This document shows positions 31,566 to 39,586 of a stretch of 41,947 nt of DNA, piece by piece (within the stretch, counting starts at the first letter, position 1; each line of letters opens with the position of its first letter). The DNA is taken from assembly GCF_016786325.1 (NCBI RefSeq), contig NZ_JADWYU010000154.1, positions 1 to 41,947 of the forward strand, in the 5' to 3' direction. The translations under genes were made by a program, and so were the position numbers. The DNA is from Frankia nepalensis (GTDB taxonomy: Bacteria; Actinomycetota; Actinomycetes; Frankiales; Frankiaceae). The notes beneath the pieces were generated by a model, which was given only the letters and a program-made list of their open reading frames with translations, had not been told where the DNA came from and ran no database searches.

Positions 31566-32464
31566 CGCGCGTCCCGTCCGAAGAAGTCGGGGACCGTGGG
31601 TGGGCGGGAGCGGCGCAGTAGCGCGCGCACGGCGGTGCCGACGAGCGCGAGGTCAGCGGCCAGCGCGAGCTGGCCGAGTGGGGTGCGGTACGGGGTGAGC
31701 AGGGCGGGCCAGGCGGCGAGCAGCCCTGCGGTGGTCAGCGCGAACAGGCCGAGCAGCAGGGCCATCGCGCGGCGGTGCCGGGCCCGGCCGGCGTGTAGGT
31801 CGCGCACGACGGCGACCCGGTGGCGGGTCGTCTCGACTTGGCTGGCCATCAGCCGTCCCAGCTCGCCCGCGCCGTGGCGGTAGGCCAGGGTCAGCGCGGC
31901 GACGACCTGGCCGACCGCGGGATGGCCGGCCTCGCGGTGAAACGCCGCCAGCGCCACCGGCAGCGCCTCCTGCGCCTCGAGCCGGCGGGCCAGCGCCGTC
32001 AGCGGAGCGGCCAGTGGTGGCGGGGGGAGTTGGCAGGAGGCGGCGACGGCGGCGCGCAGCGGCTGGCCGGCGTCGAGTTCCTGGCGGACGGTTTCGCACC
32101 AGGTCGCGACCGCCTCGCCGAGCTCGTTGACCGCCGGCACCGCCCGCACGCCACGGGCCTGCCGCGCCAGCCACACCACCCCCGCGGCGACCAGCGCGAG
32201 CACGGGCAGCCCGACCAGCGCCCCGACGACCAGCCCGGCGCCGGCGGCCGCCCCGACCGGGCCGACCGCGGCGGGCAGCGACCGCCACCGGCCGGCCGCC
32301 GCCCCGCCGCCGCTGGCATCTGGCCGCTGCGGAGAAGCCCGGCCCGGTGGCGGTGCGGCCGGCCAGGTCAGCCGGCCGGACGCGGACAGGGCCAGCAGCG
32401 CGGCCCCGACGCCGGCCGTGGCGCCGGCGGCGGCGAGCGCGAGGACCCGCAGTCCGCCGCTCAC
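31562..32464 (-). CDS. tadB: TadB-like inner-membrane secretion protein (T2SSF family)
   Basis: The 300-residue product has an N-terminal hydrophobic segment (VLALAAAGATAGVGAALLAL) and a central pair (AAGAGLVVGALVGLPVLALVAAGVVWLA). The cytoplasmic T2SSF domain carries NELGEAVATWCETVRQELDAGQPLRAA and ALTLAYRHGAGELGRLMASQVETTR. C-terminal helices follow (ALLLGLFALTTAGLLAAWPALL). The GTG start overlaps the TadA stop as GTGA. Confidence 0.88.
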   Translation of the reverse strand: MSGGLRVLALAAAGATAGVGAALLALSASGRLTWPAAPPPGRASPQRPDASGGGAAAGRWRSLPAAVGPVGAAAGAGLVVGALVGLPVLALVAAGVVWLARQARGVRAVPAVNELGEAVATWCETVRQELDAGQPLRAAVAASCQLPPPPLAAPLTALARRLEAQEALPVALAAFHREAGHPAVGQVVAALTLAYRHGAGELGRLMASQVETTRHRVAVVRDLHAGRARHRRAMALLLGLFALTTAGLLAAWPALLTPYRTPLGQLALAADLALVGTAVRALLRRSRPPTVPDFFGRDAR

Positions 32465-34047
32465 CAGCTACCACCGGTGGCCGCGGCCGGGCGGCGGGCG
32501 CGGAACTGGTCGGGGTCGGTGACCGTCGCGAGCTTCGCGGTCAGTGTTTCGGACAGGTCGAGTTCGGTGCGCACGGTCCGGCCGGCGCGGGGGTGCCAGC
32601 GCCACAGCTCGGCGGAGGTGACCGTGCCGGCCCGGTGCTCCCCGATCTCCCGGATGCTCGTGACCACCCGGCCCGCCGGTAGCTGCGCGACGTGGATGAC
32701 CAGGTCGACCGTGGCCGCGATCGTCTCCAGGACCACCGCCTCGGGCACGGTGCGCGAACCGATCGCGGCGTAGGTGCGCAGCCGGGCGACGACGTCGACG
32801 GCACTGGGCGCGTGGATCGTGGCCGCGACGCCGTGGGCGATGCCCTGCCCCGCGGCCAGCAGCAGCGGCAACACGCCGCCGTCGGGGCGCAGCTCGCCGA
32901 GCAGGACCCGGCCCGGGGTCTGGCGGCGCAGGTCGGCGGTCAGGTAGCGCTCCATCGCGTACTCGCCGCGGCCGTCGACGTTGGCCTCGCGGGTTTCGAA
33001 CTCGACGAGGTTGCGCCACCGGGTCCGGTCCAGGAACAGTTCGGCCTCGTCCTCGACGACCACGACCCGCTCCAACGCCCGGTCGGTCGGGGTGGCGTTC
33101 GCCCACGCCCGCAGCAGCGTCGTCTTGCCCGCCCCGGTCCCGCCGGAGATGACCAGGCCGAACGGGACCCGCAGTGCCGCGGTCGCGGCCAGCAGCGCCA
33201 CCACGTCCGGCCCGCACATCCCCGTCCCGGCCAGGCCCATCAGGGTGTCCAGCGCCGGGGTGAACAGCCGGCAGTCCAGATGGGTCAGCGACGTCACCCG
33301 GCCCACCGCGTGCACACGCACCCCGTTCGGCAGCCGGAACCGGACCGACGGGTTGGCCTCGTCGAACCGCCGCCCGGCCAGCGCCGCCTGCCCGGCCGCC
33401 CACTCCCAAACCTCCTCGTCGCTGGCGAAGGGGGAGGCGGCTTCGAGCCGGGTGCCGCTGGCACGTTCGGTGCAGATCATGTTGACGGCGCCGTTGACCT
33501 CGACGTCGCTCCACCGGTGCGTCGCCGTCAACACCGGCCCCAACGGCCCGAGTTCCGCGCGGGCGGCCCGTGCCCGCCGGCGGATCACGTCCTCGACCGT
33601 TGGCGCGAGCGCCGGCCGGCCGTCGGCCGCGGCCTGCTGGCGGGCCGCGACGAGGACAGCGGTGATGGTCTCCTCGACGAGCGCGCCCCGCTCCGCGGCC
33701 CGCGTCGTCATCCCCGCGCGGCGGGCCTGCGTGAGCCGGGCATCGACCAGCTCCCCGATCCGGTGCACATAGTCGGCGACCAGCCCGTCGTCGATCACGG
33801 CGACCGGCGGCGGGTCCGGCCGCCGCCCTGCCCCTCGGTGCTCGCTGGCCGGCCCCGTCGATGTCGCCGTCCTCCAGTCCGCAGCGCCGTGCGACGCCGG
33901 TTCGGGACTGGTCGGGCGACGCGGTGGCGTCGACGGCGGGATTCCGCCCCGGCGGGCGGTGACCGTCGCCGGGGCGCTGGGACCGTGGACCCGCTGGCCG
34001 GCCGTGGCGCGGGCGTCATTGCTGGGGGAGCGGGGCGCGGCCATCAC
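32461..34047 (-). CDS. tadA: TadA-type secretion ATPase (CpaF-like)
   Basis: The 528-residue product has a Pro/Arg/Ser-rich first ~85 residues, an N-terminal helical domain (~90-175), then the conserved WSDVEVNGAVNMI. Walker A is VISGGTGAGKTTLLRAWAN (299-317), with an Asp-box-like VVVVEDEAELFLD at ~328-340. Walker B/His-box are RVLLGELRPDGGVLPLLLAAGQGIAHGVAATIHA. These are the T2SSE/VirB11 motifs of Tad ATPases, which power pilus or effector export through TadB/TadC. GTG 34047 or ATG 34044 both overlap the SAF gene's stop (GTGATG). Confidence 0.93.
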   Translation of the reverse strand: MMAAPRSPSNDARATAGQRVHGPSAPATVTARRGGIPPSTPPRRPTSPEPASHGAADWRTATSTGPASEHRGAGRRPDPPPVAVIDDGLVADYVHRIGELVDARLTQARRAGMTTRAAERGALVEETITAVLVAARQQAAADGRPALAPTVEDVIRRRARAARAELGPLGPVLTATHRWSDVEVNGAVNMICTERASGTRLEAASPFASDEEVWEWAAGQAALAGRRFDEANPSVRFRLPNGVRVHAVGRVTSLTHLDCRLFTPALDTLMGLAGTGMCGPDVVALLAATAALRVPFGLVISGGTGAGKTTLLRAWANATPTDRALERVVVVEDEAELFLDRTRWRNLVEFETREANVDGRGEYAMERYLTADLRRQTPGRVLLGELRPDGGVLPLLLAAGQGIAHGVAATIHAPSAVDVVARLRTYAAIGSRTVPEAVVLETIAATVDLVIHVAQLPAGRVVTSIREIGEHRAGTVTSAELWRWHPRAGRTVRTELDLSETLTAKLATVTDPDQFRARRPAAATGGSW

Positions 34048-34925
34048 CGGCCACCCCCGACCGTGCCCGCCAACCCGTCGCCCGTGGCGGCCGCGCTGTT
34101 CGCCGCGCCGCCGCTGGTGGTCGGAGGCGTGGACTCCGCGCTGCCCGTACCGCCCGCGCCGGTGGAAGGGCCGCTCGTCGCCGTCGGGCCAGAGCCGGTC
34201 GGCGCGGTGGTCCCCGCCGTCGGTGGACCGGTGGTGAGGGCCGGCGCGGGGGAGGTGTCGCTGGTGGCGCCGAGGAGGCGGACTCCGGGGCTGAGCGCGG
34301 CCACGGTCGCGACCCGGGCCGCGAGCTCCGCCGGAACGGCCAGGTAGACGACCGTCTCGCCGGTCGAGGACGTGCCCGACGGGCGGCGGACCTCGGTCAC
34401 CGTCACGGCGCGGGCCAGCGTCACCGCGGTCTTCGTCGCCGGGTCGACCCCGACGACGTCGACCCGCTCACCGGGGCGCAGCGCTGACGACGGCAACCCC
34501 GCCGGATCCACCGCCACGCCGAGCGTCAACGTCCCCGCCGGCCCCGCCACCGAACCCACCAGCTCCGGCGTCAGCAACGTCCCCGCCGGCAGGTCGACCA
34601 GCGCCTGCCGGCCGACCAGCGTGTCGCGCGCGATCGCGGCCGTCGCCAGTCGCACCGCGCCGCCGTCCGTGGCGACCCGCACCTGCGCCAGGTCGCCTGC
34701 CGTCACGACCTGTCCGCGCGCGACCGGGCGCGCGAGGGCCACGGCGTCCACCGTCTGCTGCCCGCCCGATCCCAGCCACAACGCCCCGCCCGCACCCAGC
34801 ACCGCCAGCAGCAGCCCGGCCAGGACCCCACCCCAGCGGCGCGGCGCCCGCCCCGCGCTCGGCCCGGCGGGGGCGTCGAGGCGGTCGTCCAGGCCGGTGT
34901 CCTCCCACCGATCGGTGTAGGTCAT
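34044..34925 (-). CDS. SAF-domain (CpaB/FlgA-like) pilus assembly protein
   Basis: The 293-residue product has a cytoplasmic N-terminus (~1-32) and one membrane helix (GGVLAGLLLAVLGAGGALWLG). A SAF domain follows at ~60-125 (AVALARPVARGQVVTAGDLAQVRV; TLVGRQALVDLPAGTLLTPELVG), then a beta-rich region (GERVDVVGVD...VVYLAVPAELAARVA). The last ~65 residues are Ser/Thr/Gly/Pro-rich and probably disordered. CpaB-like proteins act outside the membrane in Tad pilus export. ATG 34925 overlaps the preceding small ORF as ATGA. Confidence 0.88.
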   Translation of the reverse strand: MTYTDRWEDTGLDDRLDAPAGPSAGRAPRRWGGVLAGLLLAVLGAGGALWLGSGGQQTVDAVALARPVARGQVVTAGDLAQVRVATDGGAVRLATAAIARDTLVGRQALVDLPAGTLLTPELVGSVAGPAGTLTLGVAVDPAGLPSSALRPGERVDVVGVDPATKTAVTLARAVTVTEVRRPSGTSSTGETVVYLAVPAELAARVATVAALSPGVRLLGATSDTSPAPALTTGPPTAGTTAPTGSGPTATSGPSTGAGGTGSAESTPPTTSGGAANSAAATGDGLAGTVGGGR

Positions 34926-35107
34926 CGCCCACCACCCGTGCGCGGCGCATCGATCCATAGGCGGTTCGCGGGTCGCCGTCCATCGGCGAGCTGAACGGTT
35001 GGCCGCGAGCTGGCTGGACGCTGGGCGGGCGGCGCGCTGGGGGCGGGCGGCGTCTTCGCGCGCCTGCGGACGGCGAGGGTGGGCCACGGGGTCAGGGCTG
35101 TGGTCAT
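34922..35107 (-). CDS. 61-aa basic hypothetical protein in the Tad operon
   Basis: ATG 35107 overlaps the stop of the secreted-protein gene as ATGA, and its TGA overlaps the SAF gene's ATG in the same way. A gene fitting two 4-base overlaps is unlikely to be chance. The product is Arg/Pro/Ala-rich with no hydrophobic helix (ends WIDAPRTGGGR), so it is probably cytoplasmic. No family recognised. It may exist mainly to couple translation across the operon. Confidence 0.6.
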   Translation of the reverse strand: MTTALTPWPTLAVRRRAKTPPAPSAPPAQRPASSRPTVQLADGRRPANRLWIDAPRTGGGR

Positions 35108-36024
35108 GAGCCGTTTCTCTCCAGGGCCTGGTACTCGCGCACGACGGCGTCGAACACGGTGGTGGTCATCAACGGGTCGAGAGCGCCGGACTGGCCGTCG
35201 CTCGCCGTCCAGGTGACCGACCAGCGAATCGACAACGACGCCGCCCAGGACCGGCCGTTCGCCGCGGCTGAGGAGGCGTCGCGGTAGGTGTAGGAACAGG
35301 CCGGCGCCACGGTCGGCGGCGCTGACGGGTCGAACGTCGAACCCGGTCCGGCGCAGGTGACCGGCGCGGCGCCGTCACCCGGGTCAAAGACCAACTCCAC
35401 CGGGGTGGCCGTCACCGTCACCGACAAGCCCAGTGCCTCGGCCGTGCCCGTCACCGCGACCCACTGCCCCGCCGGAGCGGCGAACCACGTCGCCACGTTC
35501 ACGACCAGCCCCCGGGTCAGGTCCGGCGAGAGCACCGGCTCGGGCAACGGCAGCCGACGGCGCACGTCGTCCACCGCGGAGGCCCGCACACTCGGCACAT
35601 CGGCCAGGGCGAACCACTGCCAGCCGGTCACCGTGCCGTCCTCGCAGATCCGGGCGTAAAGCCGCGACGTCGACCCGTCCGGCTCCACCCGCTCGGCCTC
35701 ATGCACCGAGCCGTCCTCGGGAACCACCTGCCCGATCGTGCCGGTCACCGCCGTACTCGGCCGCCACACACATGTCGGTGCGGGCCCGGCGGGGCTGTTT
35801 CCGCCGGCGGGCGTGGCTTCGTCGTCCTCTGCGGAGACCGACGCGAGTATCTGTTGACGGTCCTCATCAGACTCGACCTGGCCGTCAGCCTGAACACCTG
35901 TGCTGTCCCACCATCTGAGCGAGAGTGGGTCGTCGGCTGCGGCCGGTGGAGCCGCGGTCAGGACGGTGACAACGACGATTGCGGCACCGGTCATGGTCAG
36001 GAGGCGGCGGGCCGGGGCGGGCAC
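35104..36024 (-). CDS. secreted hypothetical protein
   Basis: The 306-residue product has a Sec signal peptide: RR in the n-region, then LTMTGAAIVVVTVLTA, and a likely cleavage at PAAA-DDP (about residue 31). The mature part is Trp/Thr/Ser-rich and probably beta-sandwich (ATWFAAPAGQWVAVTGTAE; WSVTWTASDG), with four Cys (TCVW, ICED, VTCAG, ACSYTY). The GTG at 36024 is preferred because it preserves the basic n-region; ATG 35994 is the alternative. It overlaps the lipoprotein gene by 28 bases. A substrate or envelope part of the Tad system is likely by context only. Confidence 0.78.
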   Translation of the reverse strand: MPAPARRLLTMTGAAIVVVTVLTAAPPAAADDPLSLRWWDSTGVQADGQVESDEDRQQILASVSAEDDEATPAGGNSPAGPAPTCVWRPSTAVTGTIGQVVPEDGSVHEAERVEPDGSTSRLYARICEDGTVTGWQWFALADVPSVRASAVDDVRRRLPLPEPVLSPDLTRGLVVNVATWFAAPAGQWVAVTGTAEALGLSVTVTATPVELVFDPGDGAAPVTCAGPGSTFDPSAPPTVAPACSYTYRDASSAAANGRSWAASLSIRWSVTWTASDGQSGALDPLMTTTVFDAVVREYQALERNGS

Positions 36025-36656
36025 CGGTTCTCGCCTTCCCAGCTTTCGACGACAGCGCCGCTGCTGATCTTCCAGTTGCCGGCGGGTTGCTCCACCCAGG
36101 TCGTGCGGGTACGTCCGCTGCCAGGAGTGTTCCGGACGAAGATCTCCTGGCCGTCGGGAGCTCGGTTGACTCCATCGATGACGGGGTCGCTGTCCCAGCT
36201 GCAGATTGTGGCGACCGCCTGTCCAGCCGGCGGCAGAGACTCGACGCTGATGTCCTCGATGACGTAGTAGGAGCCAGGGTCAGGACGGACGACGTAGCCG
36301 CGCTCGGCGAACCACGCGAGCCGGTCGCTGATGACGCCGCCGGCGGCGGAGTCGTCGGTGTAGATCGCGCGCAGGGCGGCGACGAGCGCCTGGTCGGAAG
36401 GGTTGGCCGCGGCGGCGCGGTAGGCGTCGAAGTACTGCTTCTGCGCTGCCGTGACGGCGGCACGGACCTCGGTCGTGGGGTCGGCCGGTGACGCCGTAGC
36501 CGTGCTGCCTGGCCCGCTCGAGGCCGGCTGGGGGTTGTCATCGTTGCCGGAGCTGCCGCAGGCGCTGGCGGTCAGGCACATGCCGAGCAGAACCGCCACC
36601 GTGGCGGTTCGCGCGCGGACGCGCGATGTCCTGTTGTGGAAATGCGATGGCCACAT
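35997..36656 (-). CDS. lipoprotein of unknown function
   Basis: The 219-residue product has a basic n-region (NRTSRVRAR), hydrophobic core TVAVLLGMCLTAS and a lipobox-like Cys (TASACGSSG) near residue 33. A Ser/Pro/Gly spacer leads to a small alpha/beta domain (VRAAVTAAQKQYFDAYRAAA...VISDRLAWFAERGYVV...GNWKISSGAVV), which looks like an NTF2/SnoaL-type cone fold. ATG 36656 is chosen; ATG 36677 is in frame upstream, and neither has a good ribosome-binding site. It is the first gene of the leftward Tad operon, with repeat elements over its start region. Confidence 0.72.
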   Translation of the reverse strand: MWPSHFHNRTSRVRARTATVAVLLGMCLTASACGSSGNDDNPQPASSGPGSTATASPADPTTEVRAAVTAAQKQYFDAYRAAAANPSDQALVAALRAIYTDDSAAGGVISDRLAWFAERGYVVRPDPGSYYVIEDISVESLPPAGQAVATICSWDSDPVIDGVNRAPDGQEIFVRNTPGSGRTRTTWVEQPAGNWKISSGAVVESWEGENRCPPRPAAS

Positions 36657-36705
36657 CTGGTCATTCGCTGTCCACATCGGGACGTTCCGTGTCCTGATGT
36701 GGACA
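36627..36705. promoter_or_regulatory. operator-like repeats at the start of the Tad operon
   Basis: TGTCCACATC (36669-36678) and GATGTGGACA (36696-36705) are perfect 10-bp inverted copies 17 bases apart. TGTCCTGATGTGGA (36690-36703) recurs as TGTCCTGTTGTGGA at 36627-36640, 63 bases away, and CCACATC occurs again at 36651-36657. The cluster spans the first codons and upstream region of the lipoprotein gene, where a repressor or activator of the operon could bind. Confidence 0.55.
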
Positions 36706-37161
36706 CGGCGGCCGTCGGCGGCATTCAGCGCGCGGCATTCTGGTCGCGGGCGGGCATGCACCAAGTCCTCCAACAAGCAGGTCCAGGACGCCTCGACACT
36801 GAAGCGCGGCAACGCCACCAGCCAGACCGCGAGAACAGCGAAACCCCAGGTCAACGCAGGTCACGCCCCAGAGCGACATGGCACCGCCCCACGACCGGAC
36901 AGGGGCCGGCCGGCGAGGAACGGAGGCCTTGGTGGTTTCGCGCTGGCGGTGCGGACTAAGCCTTGGCGAAATGGTGGTATCACAGGAATAGGCGCGTGAA
37001 TAGCCGTACCATGCGATCCTGTGGATAACTGGCGCCCGGTGTTGAGCACCGTCGGTTACCGCACTGGTGGACGTCTCGCGTCGCCCTCATCATGGGCGCA
37101 CCAGCAGACCGTGTGACGGCTCCACCGTGTCGCCCACCCCTTCTGCTCCAGGGAGGTCACC
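36657..37161. other. divergent intergenic region with operator repeats and DnaA-box-like site
   Basis: 505 bases between the leftward Tad operon and the rightward transfer-region genes. Beyond the repeats at the left end, no gene is supported. An AT-richer stretch near 36960-37030 contains a DnaA-box-like 9-mer. GGGAGG at 37151-37156 is the ribosome-binding site of the next gene. Confidence 0.4.
37020..37028 (+). promoter_or_regulatory. DnaA-box-like 9-mer (TGTGGATAA)
   Basis: An exact match to the complement of the consensus DnaA box TTATCCACA, rare by chance in DNA this GC-rich. Only one copy was noticed and no iteron array accompanies it, so an origin is not demonstrated. Confidence 0.35.
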
Positions 37162-38022
37162 GTGTTCGACGACGGGCTCTACCGCGTCGTGTCGCACGAT
37201 GCCGGCACCGATGTCTGCGTGTTCTCTGATGCCGCCCCCGACGACACCAAGGCAGTCTGGCTGCGCATCGACGTACCCGGCGCCGACTCCACCTGGGCGC
37301 GCCTCGCGCCGGACGCCGCCACCGCCCTGGCCGACCTGCTGACCTGGCTGGCCCACAGCATCACTACACCCCGTAGCAATAGTGATTCACGTCACGTCAA
37401 TGGCGGCGGGGGGTTCACCGGAGCTGACACCTCCGGTCTGACGGGTCTGCCGGCGACGCCGCCGCCCGGTTACGGCTATGCCCTGTCCGGTGTCTCGTTC
37501 CTCCCGCCCCCGACAGCCGAGATCGAGCCGGTCGACCCGGCCGTCCTCGAACACGCGCTCGACGCCATCGCCGCCGCCGAACGCGCGACCCACCGCCGCA
37601 GGACCCAGGCCGCCCGGCTCTACTGCCGCCAGGCCGCCCACGTCGTCCAGGCCGACTACCCCGACGCCTACACGATCATCATCACCATGGCCGACCAGCG
37701 CGGCCTGCCCGCCGGCCCCACCGACAGCACGCCGGCCAGCGACCCGCAGAAATACGGCGACATCGCGCACCCGGCGACCACCGCTGACGTCACCCACCCG
37801 TGCACCCTGGCCACGGCTGTCCCGCCGCGCCGGTTCGCGCTGCACACCGTGCTCGACACCGCGGGCCAGCCGATCGCCAAAGACACCGCGCCCACCCTCG
37901 ACTTCGAACGCGTCGCCCACGACCTCGACCAACTGCTCACCGCCGCCCACGCGACCGGCGCCGCCCTGCCCGGCTGGGCCGGGCGCCGCGTCCTGCGGCT
38001 CGACCACCACGCCACCTGGTAG
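37162..38022 (+). CDS. hypothetical protein of the mobile-element region
   Basis: The 286-residue product starts at GTG 37162, 5 bases after GGGAGG. The N-terminal ~75 residues form a small beta-rich domain (LYRVVSHDAGTDVCVF; VWLRIDVPGADSTWARLAP). A Gly-rich linker follows, then a helical part (EHALDAIAAAERATHRRRTQAARLYCRQAAHVVQADYPDAYTIIITMADQRG) and a C-terminal segment ending LRLDHHATW. No family recognised. It is 5 bases upstream of the DUF2637 gene and probably co-transcribed with it. Confidence 0.75.
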   Translation: MFDDGLYRVVSHDAGTDVCVFSDAAPDDTKAVWLRIDVPGADSTWARLAPDAATALADLLTWLAHSITTPRSNSDSRHVNGGGGFTGADTSGLTGLPATPPPGYGYALSGVSFLPPPTAEIEPVDPAVLEHALDAIAAAERATHRRRTQAARLYCRQAAHVVQADYPDAYTIIITMADQRGLPAGPTDSTPASDPQKYGDIAHPATTADVTHPCTLATAVPPRRFALHTVLDTAGQPIAKDTAPTLDFERVAHDLDQLLTAAHATGAALPGWAGRRVLRLDHHATW

Positions 38023-38027
38023 GCACG

Positions 38028-39392
38028 ATGACCCTCGCCGCCCCCACCCCGACCGCGCATCGCTGGGAGCCCCCCGAGCCAACCGCCAAGCTGGCCGCGC
38101 TCCACCCGCCCCAGCAACCGGCAACCCCCGCCACCCCGCCGCCACATGACCCTCGCGACCCTGCCGCCGCGGCTCCACTCCATGCATCCGGCGGGGGGCG
38201 TGCGCCGCGTCGGCGCCGGTGGCCGGACGGGGACGGTTGGACACGGCTGGCCACCGTCGCCTCCGTGCTCGCCGTCGCCGGCATCGCCGCCACCGTCTCC
38301 TACCGCCATATGAGGGGCGTCGCCCTGGAGCACGGCGAGGACCCGATCGCCGCCGCGATCATCCCCATCTCCGTCGACGGTCTGATCGTCGCGGCCTCGC
38401 TGACGCTGCTCGCCGACAGCCGTGCCGGGCGGCGCCGCACCTGGCTGCCCTACACGCTGCTCGTCCTGGGTTCGGCGGCGAGCCTGGCCGCCAACGTCAT
38501 GCACGCCGAACCAACGCTGGCCGCCAGGGTGATCGCGGCCTGGCCGCCGCTGGCGCTGATCGGTGCCTATGAGCTGCTCATGCGACAGATCCGCGCGACC
38601 ACGCGCCCGTCCCATGCCGACAGTAACGCACCTCGCCGTGGTCATCGGCGTGGCCCGACGCCCGGCGACGCCGGGTCGGCGCGCCCTGCGCCGGTGGCGA
38701 CCGACGGTGCGGCCGGCGCGGACGTCTGCCCGGTGGCGTCGTCGGCTAGCCCCGGGCAGGCGGGGGTCGAGGCGATGACCGGGCCCGCGCGCGGCGCGCC
38801 GGCCGGCTCGCTCACCAGTGCCGCCGATCCCACCGCCGTGCACCGGCCCGACGTCGCGTCGGCGCCTGCCAGGCAGGCGTGTCTCGCCGGAACCGGCGCC
38901 GGTGGACCGGGGGTTGAGCCGTCGCTGGACGTCGGCGCGGTCGGTCTCCCACGGCTGGCGCGTTCGCCCGGATCCGACGCCGAGTCGGTCTCCGGTCGGG
39001 AACCCGCGGTCGGGTGCGCCGCGTGGTCCACGCCGCCAGCCGCGGTGCCCGGGCAGCGTATCGAGCCCGATCCGGTGGGCGGCCGGGAACGGCCCGCGGC
39101 GTTGCGGCCGACCGACCTCGCCCAGCCGCGGGCAGCGCACGGCCAGCCAGGGACCTCGACCGATCTCCCCGGGGTGGACGCCCGGCGCCGTGCGGCCGGG
39201 CCTTCGGTACAGACTGGTCCGGCCAGGGCTGTCAGCAAGCGTTCCCGCCTGGCCGCTCTCGTGGCCGCGGTCGACCCTGAGGACCCTCGGTCCAACTACG
39301 CGCTCGCCCGTGACCTCGCCCCCACCGTCGGCCTGCACGAAGGCACCGCGCGCCGCTACGTCGCGAAGCTCCGGCAGACCACCCCGGCCTGA
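38028..39392 (+). CDS. DUF2637-type membrane protein with C-terminal helix-turn-helix
   Basis: The 454-residue product has a Pro-rich N-terminus (~1-70) and four membrane helices at ~74-90, ~108-129, ~139-159 and ~166-186 (ATVASVLAVAGIAATVSY; IPISVDGLIVAASLTLLAD; LPYTLLVLGSAASLAANVMHA; WPPLALIGAYELLMRQI). This is the DUF2637 pattern found on actinobacterial plasmids and ICEs. A ~210-residue disordered linker leads to a helical DNA-binding-like end (RSNYALARDLAPTVGLHEGTARRYVAKLRQT). The family is linked by position to conjugation and plasmid spread (known association, unclear mechanism). Confidence 0.82.
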   Translation: MTLAAPTPTAHRWEPPEPTAKLAALHPPQQPATPATPPPHDPRDPAAAAPLHASGGGRAPRRRRWPDGDGWTRLATVASVLAVAGIAATVSYRHMRGVALEHGEDPIAAAIIPISVDGLIVAASLTLLADSRAGRRRTWLPYTLLVLGSAASLAANVMHAEPTLAARVIAAWPPLALIGAYELLMRQIRATTRPSHADSNAPRRGHRRGPTPGDAGSARPAPVATDGAAGADVCPVASSASPGQAGVEAMTGPARGAPAGSLTSAADPTAVHRPDVASAPARQACLAGTGAGGPGVEPSLDVGAVGLPRLARSPGSDAESVSGREPAVGCAAWSTPPAAVPGQRIEPDPVGGRERPAALRPTDLAQPRAAHGQPGTSTDLPGVDARRRAAGPSVQTGPARAVSKRSRLAALVAAVDPEDPRSNYALARDLAPTVGLHEGTARRYVAKLRQTTPA

Positions 39393-39586
39393 TCACGAAC
39401 GCCAGCGCGTAGACCCGGCCGGCCAGCCAGCCAGCCGGGCGGGGCGGTGCGCGCGAGGCGCCGCCGACCGCGCCCCGGTCGGGCGGCGGTACGGCGTTTC
39501 CGGCTGTCGCTGCCTCAGAGGCCGCGGCCGCGCGGGGCTGATCAGCGGCCTCCGAACTACGCGTCCGGCTGGTCGGGGCCGGTCTT

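Noticed and set aside
32692-34347. 551-codon open frame on the plus strand opposite tadA and the SAF gene
   Set aside because: Antisense shadow of tadA (Walker motifs on the other strand); composition is low-complexity Gly/Arg/Pro with no ribosome-binding site.
39393-39586. Bidirectional terminator between the DUF2637 and relaxase genes
   Set aside because: CCGGC/GCCGG-rich inverted stretches exist, but pairing is imperfect and common in such GC-rich sequence; no T-run.
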